Notes: generated by a model from the letters alone, not told the origin. Counted from the stretch's first letter, positions 1-7,562 are shown. The stretch is DNA of 15,475 nucleotides from Candidatus Magasanikbacteria bacterium RIFCSPHIGHO2_01_FULL_41_23 (GCA_001782805.1 MFPT01000005.1:1-15475); one strand, 5' to 3'. Program-made: numbers and translations.

Positions 1-31
1 TATTCCCTGACCGATTGAACCTTATGTAAAC

Positions 32-56
32 AAAAAAACCGTGCTTATGCACAGCC
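32..56 (-). terminator. Intrinsic terminator ending the ATPase/swivel-domain operon
   Basis: Read on the minus strand, CTGTGC (54-49) and GCACGG (44-39) form a six-pair stem with one G-U pair around an ATAA loop. Seven T residues (38-32) follow immediately. It lies about 65 bases downstream of the stop codon of the 121-1203 gene and has the right orientation to end that operon. Confidence 0.7.
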
Positions 57-82
57 ATTTACACAAAAGTATTGACACACTC

Positions 83-114
83 TCTCCTGGGTGAAATCAA
101 AGGAGATTTTTTTT
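83..114 (+). terminator. Intrinsic terminator for a plus-strand gene left of the window
   Basis: TCTCCT (83-88) pairs with AGGAGA (101-106) across a 12-base loop, followed by eight T residues (107-114). The T tract is on the plus strand, so the likely client is a plus-strand gene ending near the left edge of the window. All three plus frames have a stop within the first 29 bases. The A tract seen from the minus strand means some bidirectional action is possible. Confidence 0.55.
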
Positions 115-120
115 ACCAAA

Positions 121-1203
121 TTATCCACATTTTTTTATAATCCCCTGAATTGCGTCAACCTCAACCAAATCTCCATCTTTGAAAATATGCGTGGCATATT
201 TTGTTCCAATAATACAAGGCTTTTTTAATTCACGCGCCACAATGGCGGCGTGACACAAAACTCCGCCTTCATTAGTTACAAACGCTAATGCCCGCTTCAT
301 AATTGGCAAATAACTGGGATCAGTCATACCGGAAACAATAATTTCATTGTCCTGAAAATTATTCATATCTTGTCTTGTGCGAATAATTCGGACTTTGCCT
401 GTGACTAGGCCGGGAAATGCCGTAATACCGTTTAGTTCAGTCAATTCTGTTATAACATCTTCCAGAGCATTCATGAGACCGAAAGAGTTAATTTTTTGAG
501 TCGCCTGCTTTCCTTGTAACATTTCACTTTTTTCTCCTGATCCTTGACGATAAAAAAAACTATTTATTCTTTCCTTAAGTATTGCGGGTTCAGGTAATGA
601 AGTTTTTTCCCTACAATAGGCCAGAAGTTCGTAACAGGTTAGATATTGAAGTTCCTGCGCCGAATATTCAGACAAAATATCTTGTGATAACCACAACGTA
701 TATTCCGGAATAAAATTCATTTCGCCGTTTTTATAAATCACTTCGCCGCGCAAACGGACTCGTGTTGCCCAATCAAGATAAGCCTGCTGTAATTCCGGTT
801 TAAGTATGGAAACAAAATCAGCCGAATCCATGCCGGTATAAGCGATGGGAATAAGGATTTGATAATAATGAAAAAAATCCTGATAGGTTTTTAAATAATA
901 CTGTTTGGCAGGCAAAAATAATACTTTGTTCTCAAATTCACTGACTGATTGGGAAAATTGATTATACTCGCGATCAAAATCTATTTCTCCGCGATTGACT
1001 TTTTCCAAAAATAATTTACTGACTCGTTCACGATCACCCTCAACCTGAAAATGCCAATAAACTCCGTTTTGAACAACAGAAATCATTTCGACAAATGACC
1101 CGCCGTATTTTTCGGATAATACTTGGCCGACCATGGCATCAATTACCGCAGAAATTCCCAAGATCGTATATTCACGACGATGACGTTCATATTTTATTTT
1201 CAT
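121..1203 (-). CDS. Swivelling phosphohistidine (PEP-utilising mobile) domain protein, short paralogue
   Basis: A 360-residue protein whose C-terminal third (about 260-360) matches the mobile phosphohistidine domain of PEP-utilising enzymes (PEP synthase, pyruvate phosphate dikinase, rifampicin phosphotransferase). It shows GKVRII near 270, then TNEGG and CHAAIVAREL with the candidate phospho-accepting His318, and a GDLVEVDA end. The region around 180-230 looks like the helical linker of these enzymes. Residues 1-180 are unrecognised. There is no ATP-grasp domain and no PEP-binding barrel. The stop codon of the upstream paralogue lies one base before this ATG, so translation is probably coupled. 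The start context is TAGTATG with no Shine-Dalgarno site. Domain assignment is firm; substrate and partner are unknown. It could be a phospho-relay component working with a nucleotide-binding protein encoded elsewhere. Confidence 0.85.
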   Translation of the reverse strand: MKIKYERHRREYTILGISAVIDAMVGQVLSEKYGGSFVEMISVVQNGVYWHFQVEGDRERVSKLFLEKVNRGEIDFDREYNQFSQSVSEFENKVLFLPAKQYYLKTYQDFFHYYQILIPIAYTGMDSADFVSILKPELQQAYLDWATRVRLRGEVIYKNGEMNFIPEYTLWLSQDILSEYSAQELQYLTCYELLAYCREKTSLPEPAILKERINSFFYRQGSGEKSEMLQGKQATQKINSFGLMNALEDVITELTELNGITAFPGLVTGKVRIIRTRQDMNNFQDNEIIVSGMTDPSYLPIMKRALAFVTNEGGVLCHAAIVARELKKPCIIGTKYATHIFKDGDLVEVDAIQGIIKKCG

Positions 1204-1204
1204 A

Positions 1205-2734
1205 CTAGGTAATTAATCTCACAATTCCCTTGGTCGCGTCAACTTCAACCATATCACCATCCTTAAAAATTCTTGTCGCAATCTTCGTACCAATCAGACA
1301 CGGAATTCCCAATTCACGCGAGACAATTGCGGCGTGTGAAGTTATTCCGCCTTGTTCAGTCACGATTGCTCCAGCTTTTTTCATGGCCGGAACAATATCC
1401 GGATCCGTGGCAATGGAAACCAAGATGTCACCTTGATTCATTTTGGCCATATCTTCGGCGCGAATAATAATTTTAACTTTTCCTTTGGCATAGCCGACAC
1501 ATCCCACTTCGCCTCGTAATTCAGAAATTCCTTCCACCACTTCGCTTTTTTCAAGTTCAGAAAAAATTTGATCGGCTTCTGCGCCAGTCCAAACAGTATC
1601 AATATTCGCATCCGCATACCAGACGCATCGTTTAGTGCGTCTTTGTAATTCATCACTCATATTTTTATCTTCCAAAAGAATTTGCTTCATTTCCACTGGT
1701 AAAGCAAAACGAACTTGTTTTTCGGTTAGAAACATCCTTCTAGCGATCTCTTTTAAAATAGCGGACATATGATGAACAGCCAAGAGTTGAGCATAGCGAC
1801 GATAAATTTTTGTAATCATGAAATCACCAAAGGCTTTACAGACATCTTTCCATTGACCTCGGATATCAAGTAAGAGAATCGTTTTTTCTTTTTCTTGTTT
1901 TGAACGTTCCAGTTCTTGATATTGTTTTTTTAAAATATCACTTGGCTCAATTCCGGTTGCAAAAATTTCTTTTATTTGGTTAACATAATCAGCTATGGTG
2001 TACTCACCGCTAACCCAAATATGTTTGGTGTAATAGTATTTAGCACGATGTGCCTCCAGTTTATTTTGGAATTCAATGGGTAATTGGTTAAAAATTTCTG
2101 TTTCGGTAGATGTTTCTATCATGGTGCGCGTTTCGTTATTTTCGGATAATTCAATGGCAATTTTTAATAATTCTTCCTGTTCAATAAATATGAGCGATTT
2201 TTCGGTTGGCTGGGTCAGTTTAACCAGCGTTGTATTTATGTCTGATTCAGAAACAGCTTTTGTCCGTAAATAATTCTTAAATCGTTTGGTTATATTATTA
2301 TGAAACATGTCGGCCGCCACCGGAATCCAACACCAGGTATAATATTCGCTATGAATTTTTTGGTGAGTGGGATAAATATTCCAAATTTCGCTGTTACTTA
2401 ATGATGATAAATTTTGCTGAGGAATTGTTTCGGAAAAAGCTCGCAGTTCATCAGCCACGCGAATAATATTTTGATTTACGGTTTGAGCGTAGCCCGGTTC
2501 TTCAATAATTTTTTTGGCAATGTGTTCGCCAACTTCATAACCATCATGCTCGCCAAAATAAAACCACAAATGATAACCTTCATAACGACACAAAATTCGT
2601 TCGTAGCCGCGGCCGGTATTAAGACCCGATGTTGTAACAAAAGTTTTTAACCAAACATTGGAAAAAAATAAATCAGCATTAGGAATGTCTTCGCCCAGCA
2701 GCCATGGATCGGTTTGGTAAAATTGTTTCAGCAT
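1205..2734 (-). CDS. Swivelling phosphohistidine (PEP-utilising mobile) domain protein, long paralogue
   Basis: A 509-residue paralogue of the next gene downstream. Residues about 408-509 are the PEP-utilising mobile domain: GKVKIII, then EQGGITSHAAIVSREL with candidate phosphohistidine His467, and GDMVEVDATKG at the end. Residues about 310-380 resemble the helical linker seen in rifampicin phosphotransferase-like enzymes. The first 300 residues are rich in Tyr and Trp and are not recognised. Neither an ATP-grasp domain nor a PEP/pyruvate barrel is present, so it cannot by itself run the known PEP synthase reaction. The start lies 9 bases after the stop of the ATPase gene, inside the same operon, with TAATATG context and no Shine-Dalgarno site. 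Family placement of the C-terminus is confident; the overall function is unknown. Confidence 0.85.
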   Translation of the reverse strand: MLKQFYQTDPWLLGEDIPNADLFFSNVWLKTFVTTSGLNTGRGYERILCRYEGYHLWFYFGEHDGYEVGEHIAKKIIEEPGYAQTVNQNIIRVADELRAFSETIPQQNLSSLSNSEIWNIYPTHQKIHSEYYTWCWIPVAADMFHNNITKRFKNYLRTKAVSESDINTTLVKLTQPTEKSLIFIEQEELLKIAIELSENNETRTMIETSTETEIFNQLPIEFQNKLEAHRAKYYYTKHIWVSGEYTIADYVNQIKEIFATGIEPSDILKKQYQELERSKQEKEKTILLLDIRGQWKDVCKAFGDFMITKIYRRYAQLLAVHHMSAILKEIARRMFLTEKQVRFALPVEMKQILLEDKNMSDELQRRTKRCVWYADANIDTVWTGAEADQIFSELEKSEVVEGISELRGEVGCVGYAKGKVKIIIRAEDMAKMNQGDILVSIATDPDIVPAMKKAGAIVTEQGGITSHAAIVSRELGIPCLIGTKIATRIFKDGDMVEVDATKGIVRLIT

Positions 2735-2743
2735 ATTATCAAT

Positions 2744-4678
2744 CTAAAACTCAATCACCTGCTTTGGGTCAATCGGTTTTGGTTCAGGTTGAACAGACAC
2801 GGCAACTATTGGAGGGACGGGAGGCCGTGGTACTGGTGTCGAAGACTTAATCGGTTCTGACAATCCTAAATTTAAAGGTGTAAAAGCCTCCTTGTTGATT
2901 TTTTCTTCCGGCGGTCGTGGATTTGGATTTGTTGGCTGAAGTTGACTGCTATTGCCACCGCCTTGTCCCCCGCCGCGTTTGCGACGACGACGTTTTTTCC
3001 CTGATCCCTGCTGACCGTTTAAATTAGTTGCACTATTAAAATTATTGATAACAGCCAACCGATTAGTAGATTGCGGAACTTGAGAATGAGACGAATTTTG
3101 TGATGGTGATGGAGTTTGTTTCGGAATAGGAGAAATTATATTTTCTTCCTCTGCTTCTGATTTTGGTAATAGATCATTTAATGAGACCGACGGGACTGGT
3201 TTATCAATTGGCGGTCGACTAACTATCGGTATTGTTTGCGAATTTTGGATTGATTGTCGTGGCGGAAAACGATTGGGGACAATACTTGGTTTTGGTGGAA
3301 GAATATTTTTAGGCGCTTCATCAGGCGTAATAATATCCTCATTATTCCCTTCATCATCCCCAGCAATCATACCACTCCAACGCATAATTTTATCTTCAAT
3401 TGAGCTTCGTGTTTTGGAATAACGTTCACGCGACACGCGAATTACTTTTTCTTTGGATCCAGTTGGCGAGCCAATGGGCGGCATAGTCATGGCGCTAAAC
3501 GGCTGGGACGCAACTCCATCGATCATTAGCTTTAAAAGAATCCGATATTTTGCCAGATTAACAATGTCTTCTTCGATAAAAACCGGTGCGAATTCCTTGG
3601 CCAATGCCTCAGCATCGCCCCCACCAACTCGGAACGAAACAATCGTTCCGACATTACCAAAAACCGCGGCCGCAACTACTTCATCCAATTGTAAAACATA
3701 CTGATGCGCCATAATTAAACTTAAACGATATTTGCGCGCTTCCGACAAAATATTGGCAAAACTGGGACTGGCAAAATTTTGAAATTCATCAACGTATAAG
3801 AAAAAATCTTTGCGATCTGTTTCCGGCGTGTCAACACGTTCCATGGCCGCCAATTGGATTTTGGTGATCAGCATGCCGCCAAGCAAACGACTGTTATCCT
3901 CACCAATCCGTCCTTTGGATAAATTCATGATAAAAATTTTTTGACCATCCATTATTTCACGCACATTGATGGTGGACGTCACTTGAGCGACCATATTGCG
4001 AATGACTGAGGCTGACAAAAATTGGCCGATTTTGTTTTGAATCGGCGCGACCGCTTCTTGCGCGTAGCGATCATTGTAGCTGGCAAATTCAGTTTGCCAA
4101 AAGGCTTTCACTACCGGATCAGTCAATTGTTTGACAACTTTGCGACGATAATCCTTGTCTGACAGTAAACGATTAATTCCTAAGAGAGTTGAACCAGGAC
4201 TATCAAGCAAAGCCAGAATAGTATTGTTTAAAATGTATTCCATGCGCGAACTCCAGACATCGGGCCAGATTTTTTTGAAAATTCCCATTAGTCCGGCCGC
4301 GATCAAATGTTTTTGTTCCTCTGTTTTGACTTCCAAGATATTAAAACCAATTGGATTATCCACGTCAGCCGGATTAAAATAAACCACGTCATTGATACGA
4401 TTGGCTGGAATATAATCCAAGATTTTTTCCGCAAAATCGCCGTGCGGATCCACGATTCCCACACCGTGTCCTTTGTAAATATCATTCAACACCATGTTTT
4501 CCATGACTGTGGTTTTGCCCATGCCGGTTTTGCCAATCACATACATGTGACGGCGACGATCATCGGTTTTAATACCAAAACGACGCAATTGATTGCGAAA
4601 AAATGTCTGACCAAAAAGGCAAATGTCATCGTCATTGGTTGGCGCCGCACCTACTCGTGTTAAATGAAAATTTGGCAT
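2744..4678 (-). CDS. VirD4/TraD-like type IV coupling ATPase with disordered basic tail
   Basis: A 644-residue P-loop ATPase of the VirD4/TraG/TraD group. Walker A is GKTGMGKT (49-56), IVDPHGD follows at 75-81, and the Walker B segment is FFLYVDEFQ (292-300) with Asp297 and Glu298. A region typical of the TraM-recognition part of TraD follows (AHQYVLQL near 324-331). In conjugation and type IV secretion these hexamers pump DNA or protein through the membrane. Here no N-terminal membrane anchor is seen, so it may be soluble or tethered by a partner. From about 440 the protein becomes Pro/Ser/Asn-rich and apparently disordered, with a basic patch KKRRRRKR (561-568) followed by a Gly run that could bind nucleic acid. 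No VirB/Tra channel genes are in the window. It heads an operon with two swivel-domain proteins. A -10 box seven bases upstream suggests a leaderless mRNA. Confidence 0.88.
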   Translation of the reverse strand: MPNFHLTRVGAAPTNDDDICLFGQTFFRNQLRRFGIKTDDRRRHMYVIGKTGMGKTTVMENMVLNDIYKGHGVGIVDPHGDFAEKILDYIPANRINDVVYFNPADVDNPIGFNILEVKTEEQKHLIAAGLMGIFKKIWPDVWSSRMEYILNNTILALLDSPGSTLLGINRLLSDKDYRRKVVKQLTDPVVKAFWQTEFASYNDRYAQEAVAPIQNKIGQFLSASVIRNMVAQVTSTINVREIMDGQKIFIMNLSKGRIGEDNSRLLGGMLITKIQLAAMERVDTPETDRKDFFLYVDEFQNFASPSFANILSEARKYRLSLIMAHQYVLQLDEVVAAAVFGNVGTIVSFRVGGGDAEALAKEFAPVFIEEDIVNLAKYRILLKLMIDGVASQPFSAMTMPPIGSPTGSKEKVIRVSRERYSKTRSSIEDKIMRWSGMIAGDDEGNNEDIITPDEAPKNILPPKPSIVPNRFPPRQSIQNSQTIPIVSRPPIDKPVPSVSLNDLLPKSEAEEENIISPIPKQTPSPSQNSSHSQVPQSTNRLAVINNFNSATNLNGQQGSGKKRRRRKRGGGQGGGNSSQLQPTNPNPRPPEEKINKEAFTPLNLGLSEPIKSSTPVPRPPVPPIVAVSVQPEPKPIDPKQVIEF

Positions 4679-4685
4679 ATCAAAG

Positions 4686-4714
4686 AGTATATCATTTTTT
4701 AACTATTTTGTTAC
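4686..4714 (-). promoter_or_regulatory. Promoter of the ATPase/swivel-domain operon, probably leaderless
   Basis: On the minus strand the -10 box TATACT spans 4691-4686, and a weak -35 GTAACA (4 of 6 consensus bases) spans 4714-4709 with 17-base spacing. Only seven bases (CTTTGAT) separate the -10 box from the ATG at 4678. Transcription would therefore be expected to start at or next to the start codon. Confidence 0.6.
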
Positions 4715-4724
4715 ATTTTTTATT

Positions 4725-4792
4725 CTAACTCGTAAGCAAACTCCATTTTCTAAATCTTAAGCAAACCTCATTCGTACTAACACGTAAGCAAA
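4725..4792 (-). repeat. Three 16-base direct repeats upstream of the ATPase promoter
   Basis: Minus-strand units of the form TTTGCTTA[C/A]GNNTTAG occur at 4792-4777, 4765-4750 and 4740-4725. Starts are 27 and 25 bases apart, so the copies fall on roughly similar helical faces. They lie immediately upstream of the -35 region. A partial copy in the opposite orientation (TTTTGCTTAT on the plus strand) lies at 4891-4900. They could be binding sites for an activator or repressor, or the subterminal repeats of a decayed mobile element. No transposase remnant is seen. Confidence 0.7.
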
Positions 4793-4852
4793 ATTCGACG
4801 ATATCCTTTTGTTCAACTGATAGTCTAACGGATTATGCATTCTCAGTAAGTC

Positions 4853-4882
4853 AATATACTCAGCTTTCAGCAAAAGTATATT
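4853..4882. repeat. Perfect 8-base inverted repeat between murG and the ATPase gene
   Basis: AATATACT (4853-4860) and AGTATATT (4875-4882) are exact reverse complements around 14 bases. Inside them GCT (4863-4865) and AGC (4869-4871) could pair again. No T tract follows on either strand, so it is not a standard terminator. A regulator site or an mRNA 3' stabilising hairpin after murG are both possible. Confidence 0.5.
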
Positions 4883-4928
4883 CGTCTCCATTTTGCTTAT
4901 CATTAAACCGAATGGATAGAATAATATT

Positions 4929-6020
4929 TTAGATTTTTACAAGTTCTTTTACAATCGCAACAATATTCTCCGGTTCAGCGGACGGCAAAATTTCATGTAA
5001 TTTTTCTCCCAAATTTTTTATTCTGGTTTTGTCAACTAGCAGATCTTTAATAATTTTCGCCAAAAAATTGCCATCAGCCGTTTCTTCATCAACCAAAATA
5101 ACGGCTCCAAAATGATGCAAAAGCTGAGCATTTTCCATTTGATGTCCCGGTTTAGGAATAACAATAACGGCTTTTTTGAGTGCGGCTAATTCTGACAAAG
5201 TACCAAAACCGCCTCGACAAATCACGACATCAGCGATTGCATAAGCTAATTTCATTTCCGCACCTAAAAATTGCTGAGTTTGGTAATATTCAGCGTACAA
5301 TTTTTCCGCGTGAACAACTCTTTCGTGCGGTCGCTCTTTTCCTGACAAATGGATCATTTGACAATCTCCATCCAAATGCTGGATTGATTCAATAATTAAT
5401 TCATTTATCCGCTGAGAGCCGGTTCCTCCGCCCGTGACTAAAACTACCGGAATATTTGATTTTAATTTAAAAAATTTTTGCGCTACATTTTTATCACCGG
5501 TACAAACATCGCTCCGGACTGGATTCCCCAGCCAAAAAGTTTTTGTTAACGGAAAATTTTTCGTTTGTTCTTTAAGAACAGTGGTTATTTTTTGGGCGAT
5601 CGGAGTCATTAATTTATTGGCCAAGCCAATTTGCACGTCTTGTTGATGAATCCACGTTGGAATGCCCAAAATCCAAGCCGCGTAATGCACGGGAACAGAC
5701 ACAAATCCGCCAGCCGAAATACATAACGTTGGTTTTTCTTTTATCAGCAAAAAAAATGCTTGAAAAAAACCAAAAAAAATTTTAATCAAATCACTCATAT
5801 TCCAAACCGAAATATAGCGGCGTAATTTCCCCGCAGCAATGGCGACATAAGGAATCTGATATTCGGTCACTAATTTTTCTTCAATTCCCTCCTTAGTTCC
5901 AATCCAAATACCTGAATAATTTTCATCAAATTTTTTTGTCAGTATATTGTGGATACCAATGAGAGGAGTTACTGGTCCCAATGTTCCGCCTCCGGAATAA
6001 ACAATTTTTATTTTTTTCAT
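4929..6020 (-). CDS. murG: MurG-type lipid I N-acetylglucosaminyltransferase with altered glycine loop
   Basis: A 363-residue GT-B glycosyltransferase of the MurG family (usual length about 355). MurG adds GlcNAc from UDP-GlcNAc to lipid I at the inner face of the membrane, making lipid II. The first glycine loop reads GGTLGPVTPL (11-20). The canonical form is GGTGGHxxPA, so the conserved histidine is Pro16 here. The second loop is TGGGTGSQRINE (196-207). The UDP-GlcNAc binding region retains TLSELAAL with Glu277, and HQMENAQ (293-299). The gene lies 13 bases after ftsW, the classical division and cell-wall order, which supports the assignment. The start is ATG in AAAATATG context without a Shine-Dalgarno site. 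The changed loop is probably a lineage variant, but a related glycosyltransferase activity cannot be excluded. Confidence 0.88.
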   Translation of the reverse strand: MKKIKIVYSGGGTLGPVTPLIGIHNILTKKFDENYSGIWIGTKEGIEEKLVTEYQIPYVAIAAGKLRRYISVWNMSDLIKIFFGFFQAFFLLIKEKPTLCISAGGFVSVPVHYAAWILGIPTWIHQQDVQIGLANKLMTPIAQKITTVLKEQTKNFPLTKTFWLGNPVRSDVCTGDKNVAQKFFKLKSNIPVVLVTGGGTGSQRINELIIESIQHLDGDCQMIHLSGKERPHERVVHAEKLYAEYYQTQQFLGAEMKLAYAIADVVICRGGFGTLSELAALKKAVIVIPKPGHQMENAQLLHHFGAVILVDEETADGNFLAKIIKDLLVDKTRIKNLGEKLHEILPSAEPENIVAIVKELVKI

Positions 6021-6033
6021 ATTTTTAAGCGTT

Positions 6034-7146
6034 TTATTTTGTCCGCCAATTAGCGGATTGGCTCACACGCGCCACTATTCCGAGCGCGGCCAAAGTGGTT
6101 AAAAGCGATGTCCCACCATGACTGACAAGCGGCAATGGCACACCGGTTAAGGGGAGTAATCCAATAATGGCGCCAATGTTCAAAAAACTTTGGCTCATAA
6201 TCCAAGCGGCGATCCCGCTCACTAGCAAACGATCATAATCATTGCTGGTATTTTTGGCAAGTATAAATAATCGTCGCAGCCAAAAATATAAAATAAATAT
6301 AAAAATGAGCGTTACCATAAATCCTCCTTCTTCCGCCAGAATGGCAAAAATACTATCGGCGTGGACTTCGGGCAGATATTGGAATTTTTGACGCGAATGT
6401 CCCAAACCCAAACCAAAAATTCCGCCTGATCCAATCGCCAGATACGCTTGATTGATTTGATAACCAACTCCCAATGGATCCAATTCAGGATGCAAAAATG
6501 TTGTCAAACGATCCAATCTATAAGGAGCAATCGCGACCATGCTTGCGAATCCGATAATACCCAAAACCAAAAGCGCAGTAATATGCTTCAGTCTGGCTCC
6601 GGCAAAAAAAAGCAAAGCTACGACTAGTGTAAAAATAATTGACGCTGTCCCTACGTCCGGCTGTAACATTAATAATCCAACGGGCAAAAGCCCGACAATG
6701 AGAGCCGGAAAAAATCCTTGTTGCCAATTTGCCAGATGTTCTTTGTGCTTAAGCAAATATGCGGAAAAAAATAAAATCAAGCCAAGTTTGACAAATTCAG
6801 CCGGCTGAAATGAAAATCCAAAAAGATTTATCCAGCTGCGCGCATTTTTGTCATAGGTTTCACCAACTCCAGGAATAAGTACGGCCACGAGAATCGTGAG
6901 TGAAACTCCCATTATGAAAACGGCATTATTTTGCCACTGCGCCGTGGGGATTTTGTAAAAAAAATAGCCAACCAAAATTCCCGGGATCAGACCGAAAAAA
7001 ATTTGATGTTTAACAAAATAATATGAATCATTGAAAATGTGCAGAGCAATAATTGAGCTCGCCGAAGTCAACACCAAAAGACCAAAAATCAGAAGCACCA
7101 ATGTCAATCCCAATAATTGATAATCAGGCTGCCCCCGTCTTTCCAT
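6034..7146 (-). CDS. ftsW: FtsW/RodA (SEDS) peptidoglycan glycosyltransferase
   Basis: A 370-residue polytopic membrane protein of the SEDS family, with about ten hydrophobic segments. Family hallmarks are ARSWINLFGFSFQPAEFVK (102-120), GYQINQAYLAIGSGG (228-242) and LPEVHADSIFAILAEE (258-273). Asp264 is in the position of the catalytic aspartate known from RodA/FtsW. A C-terminal PLPLVSHGGTS motif follows. SEDS proteins polymerise lipid II into glycan strands together with a class B penicillin-binding protein. Position directly before murG favours FtsW over RodA. The upstream 120-aa gene stops five bases before this ATG, indicating one transcript and probable coupling. The start context is ACTATG. 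Confidence 0.92.
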   Translation of the reverse strand: MERRGQPDYQLLGLTLVLLIFGLLVLTSASSIIALHIFNDSYYFVKHQIFFGLIPGILVGYFFYKIPTAQWQNNAVFIMGVSLTILVAVLIPGVGETYDKNARSWINLFGFSFQPAEFVKLGLILFFSAYLLKHKEHLANWQQGFFPALIVGLLPVGLLMLQPDVGTASIIFTLVVALLFFAGARLKHITALLVLGIIGFASMVAIAPYRLDRLTTFLHPELDPLGVGYQINQAYLAIGSGGIFGLGLGHSRQKFQYLPEVHADSIFAILAEEGGFMVTLIFIFILYFWLRRLFILAKNTSNDYDRLLVSGIAAWIMSQSFLNIGAIIGLLPLTGVPLPLVSHGGTSLLTTLAALGIVARVSQSANWRTK

Positions 7147-7151
7147 AGTAT

Positions 7152-7514
7152 TTAAGCGTTTAAAAAAACCAAAATTCCCACGGCCGCCAAAATCCCCAGT
7201 TGTAATAATGCGCCGGCCACAATCAATAATTCGGCCAGAAAAACATCATAATTGTACAAAAACCAAGCAAAGAGAAAATTCAACAAAATAATTCCCAAAC
7301 CGATTCCCGGCACATAATATAAAGCGGAAAAACTTCCCAATTTGTCCACTTGAAATAAAACCGTGTAATGAAGAATCGCGTCTTCACTGCGTTTTGTCAC
7401 GCCAAACAGCATCCAGATCCAGCCAGCAGTATTAAGCAAAAGTCCAACTGCCAATGCTATAATAATGGGCTTTTTTCGAATAAATAATTTTAACGGATAG
7501 ATTGACTGAAACAT
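7152..7514 (-). CDS. Small membrane protein of unknown function, first gene of the ftsW operon
   Basis: A protein of 120 residues from the ATG at 7514. The frame stays open to a TTG at 7556, but that codon lies in the promoter -35 region, so the ATG is preferred. It has a short basic N-terminus (LKLFIRKKP) and then about four hydrophobic stretches: IIIALAVGLLL, then SALYYVPGIGLGIILLNFLFA, and LAELLIVAGALLQLGILAA near the end. No catalytic motif is visible and no family is recognised. The reading frame ends five bases before ftsW, so it is probably co-translated with the division genes. That position hints at a membrane or envelope role but proves nothing. Confidence 0.75.
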   Translation of the reverse strand: MFQSIYPLKLFIRKKPIIIALAVGLLLNTAGWIWMLFGVTKRSEDAILHYTVLFQVDKLGSFSALYYVPGIGLGIILLNFLFAWFLYNYDVFLAELLIVAGALLQLGILAAVGILVFLNA

Positions 7515-7532
7515 ACAAATTATAATAGGGCT

Positions 7533-7562
7533 AGTATACGGTATTTGGCTTGACAAAGTAAA
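7533..7562 (-). promoter_or_regulatory. Promoter of the 120-aa/ftsW/murG operon
   Basis: On the minus strand the -35 TTTACT (7562-7557, 4 of 6) and -10 TATACT (7538-7533, 5 of 6) are 18 bases apart. The expected transcript would start around 7526, about 12 bases before the ATG at 7514. The element overlaps the divergent rpmA promoter. Confidence 0.6.

Noticed and set aside
72..100. TTGACA at 72-77 as a plus-strand promoter
   Set aside because: There is no TATAAT-like box 16-18 bases downstream, the region is occupied by a terminator hairpin, and no plus-strand gene follows.
2076..2650. Plus-strand frames inside the swivel-domain and ATPase genes
   Set aside because: They are antisense to long frames with clear domain motifs and have no promoter or start signals of their own.
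4725..4792. CRISPR array reading of the three repeats
   Set aside because: Repeats are only 16 bases with 9-11 base spacers and imperfect copies, too short for CRISPR, and there are no cas genes nearby.
7515..7556. Extension of the 120-aa membrane protein to the TTG at 7556
   Set aside because: The extra codons run through the -10 and -35 boxes of its own promoter and add no membrane or signal feature; the ATG at 7514 fits the promoter and the TATG context.
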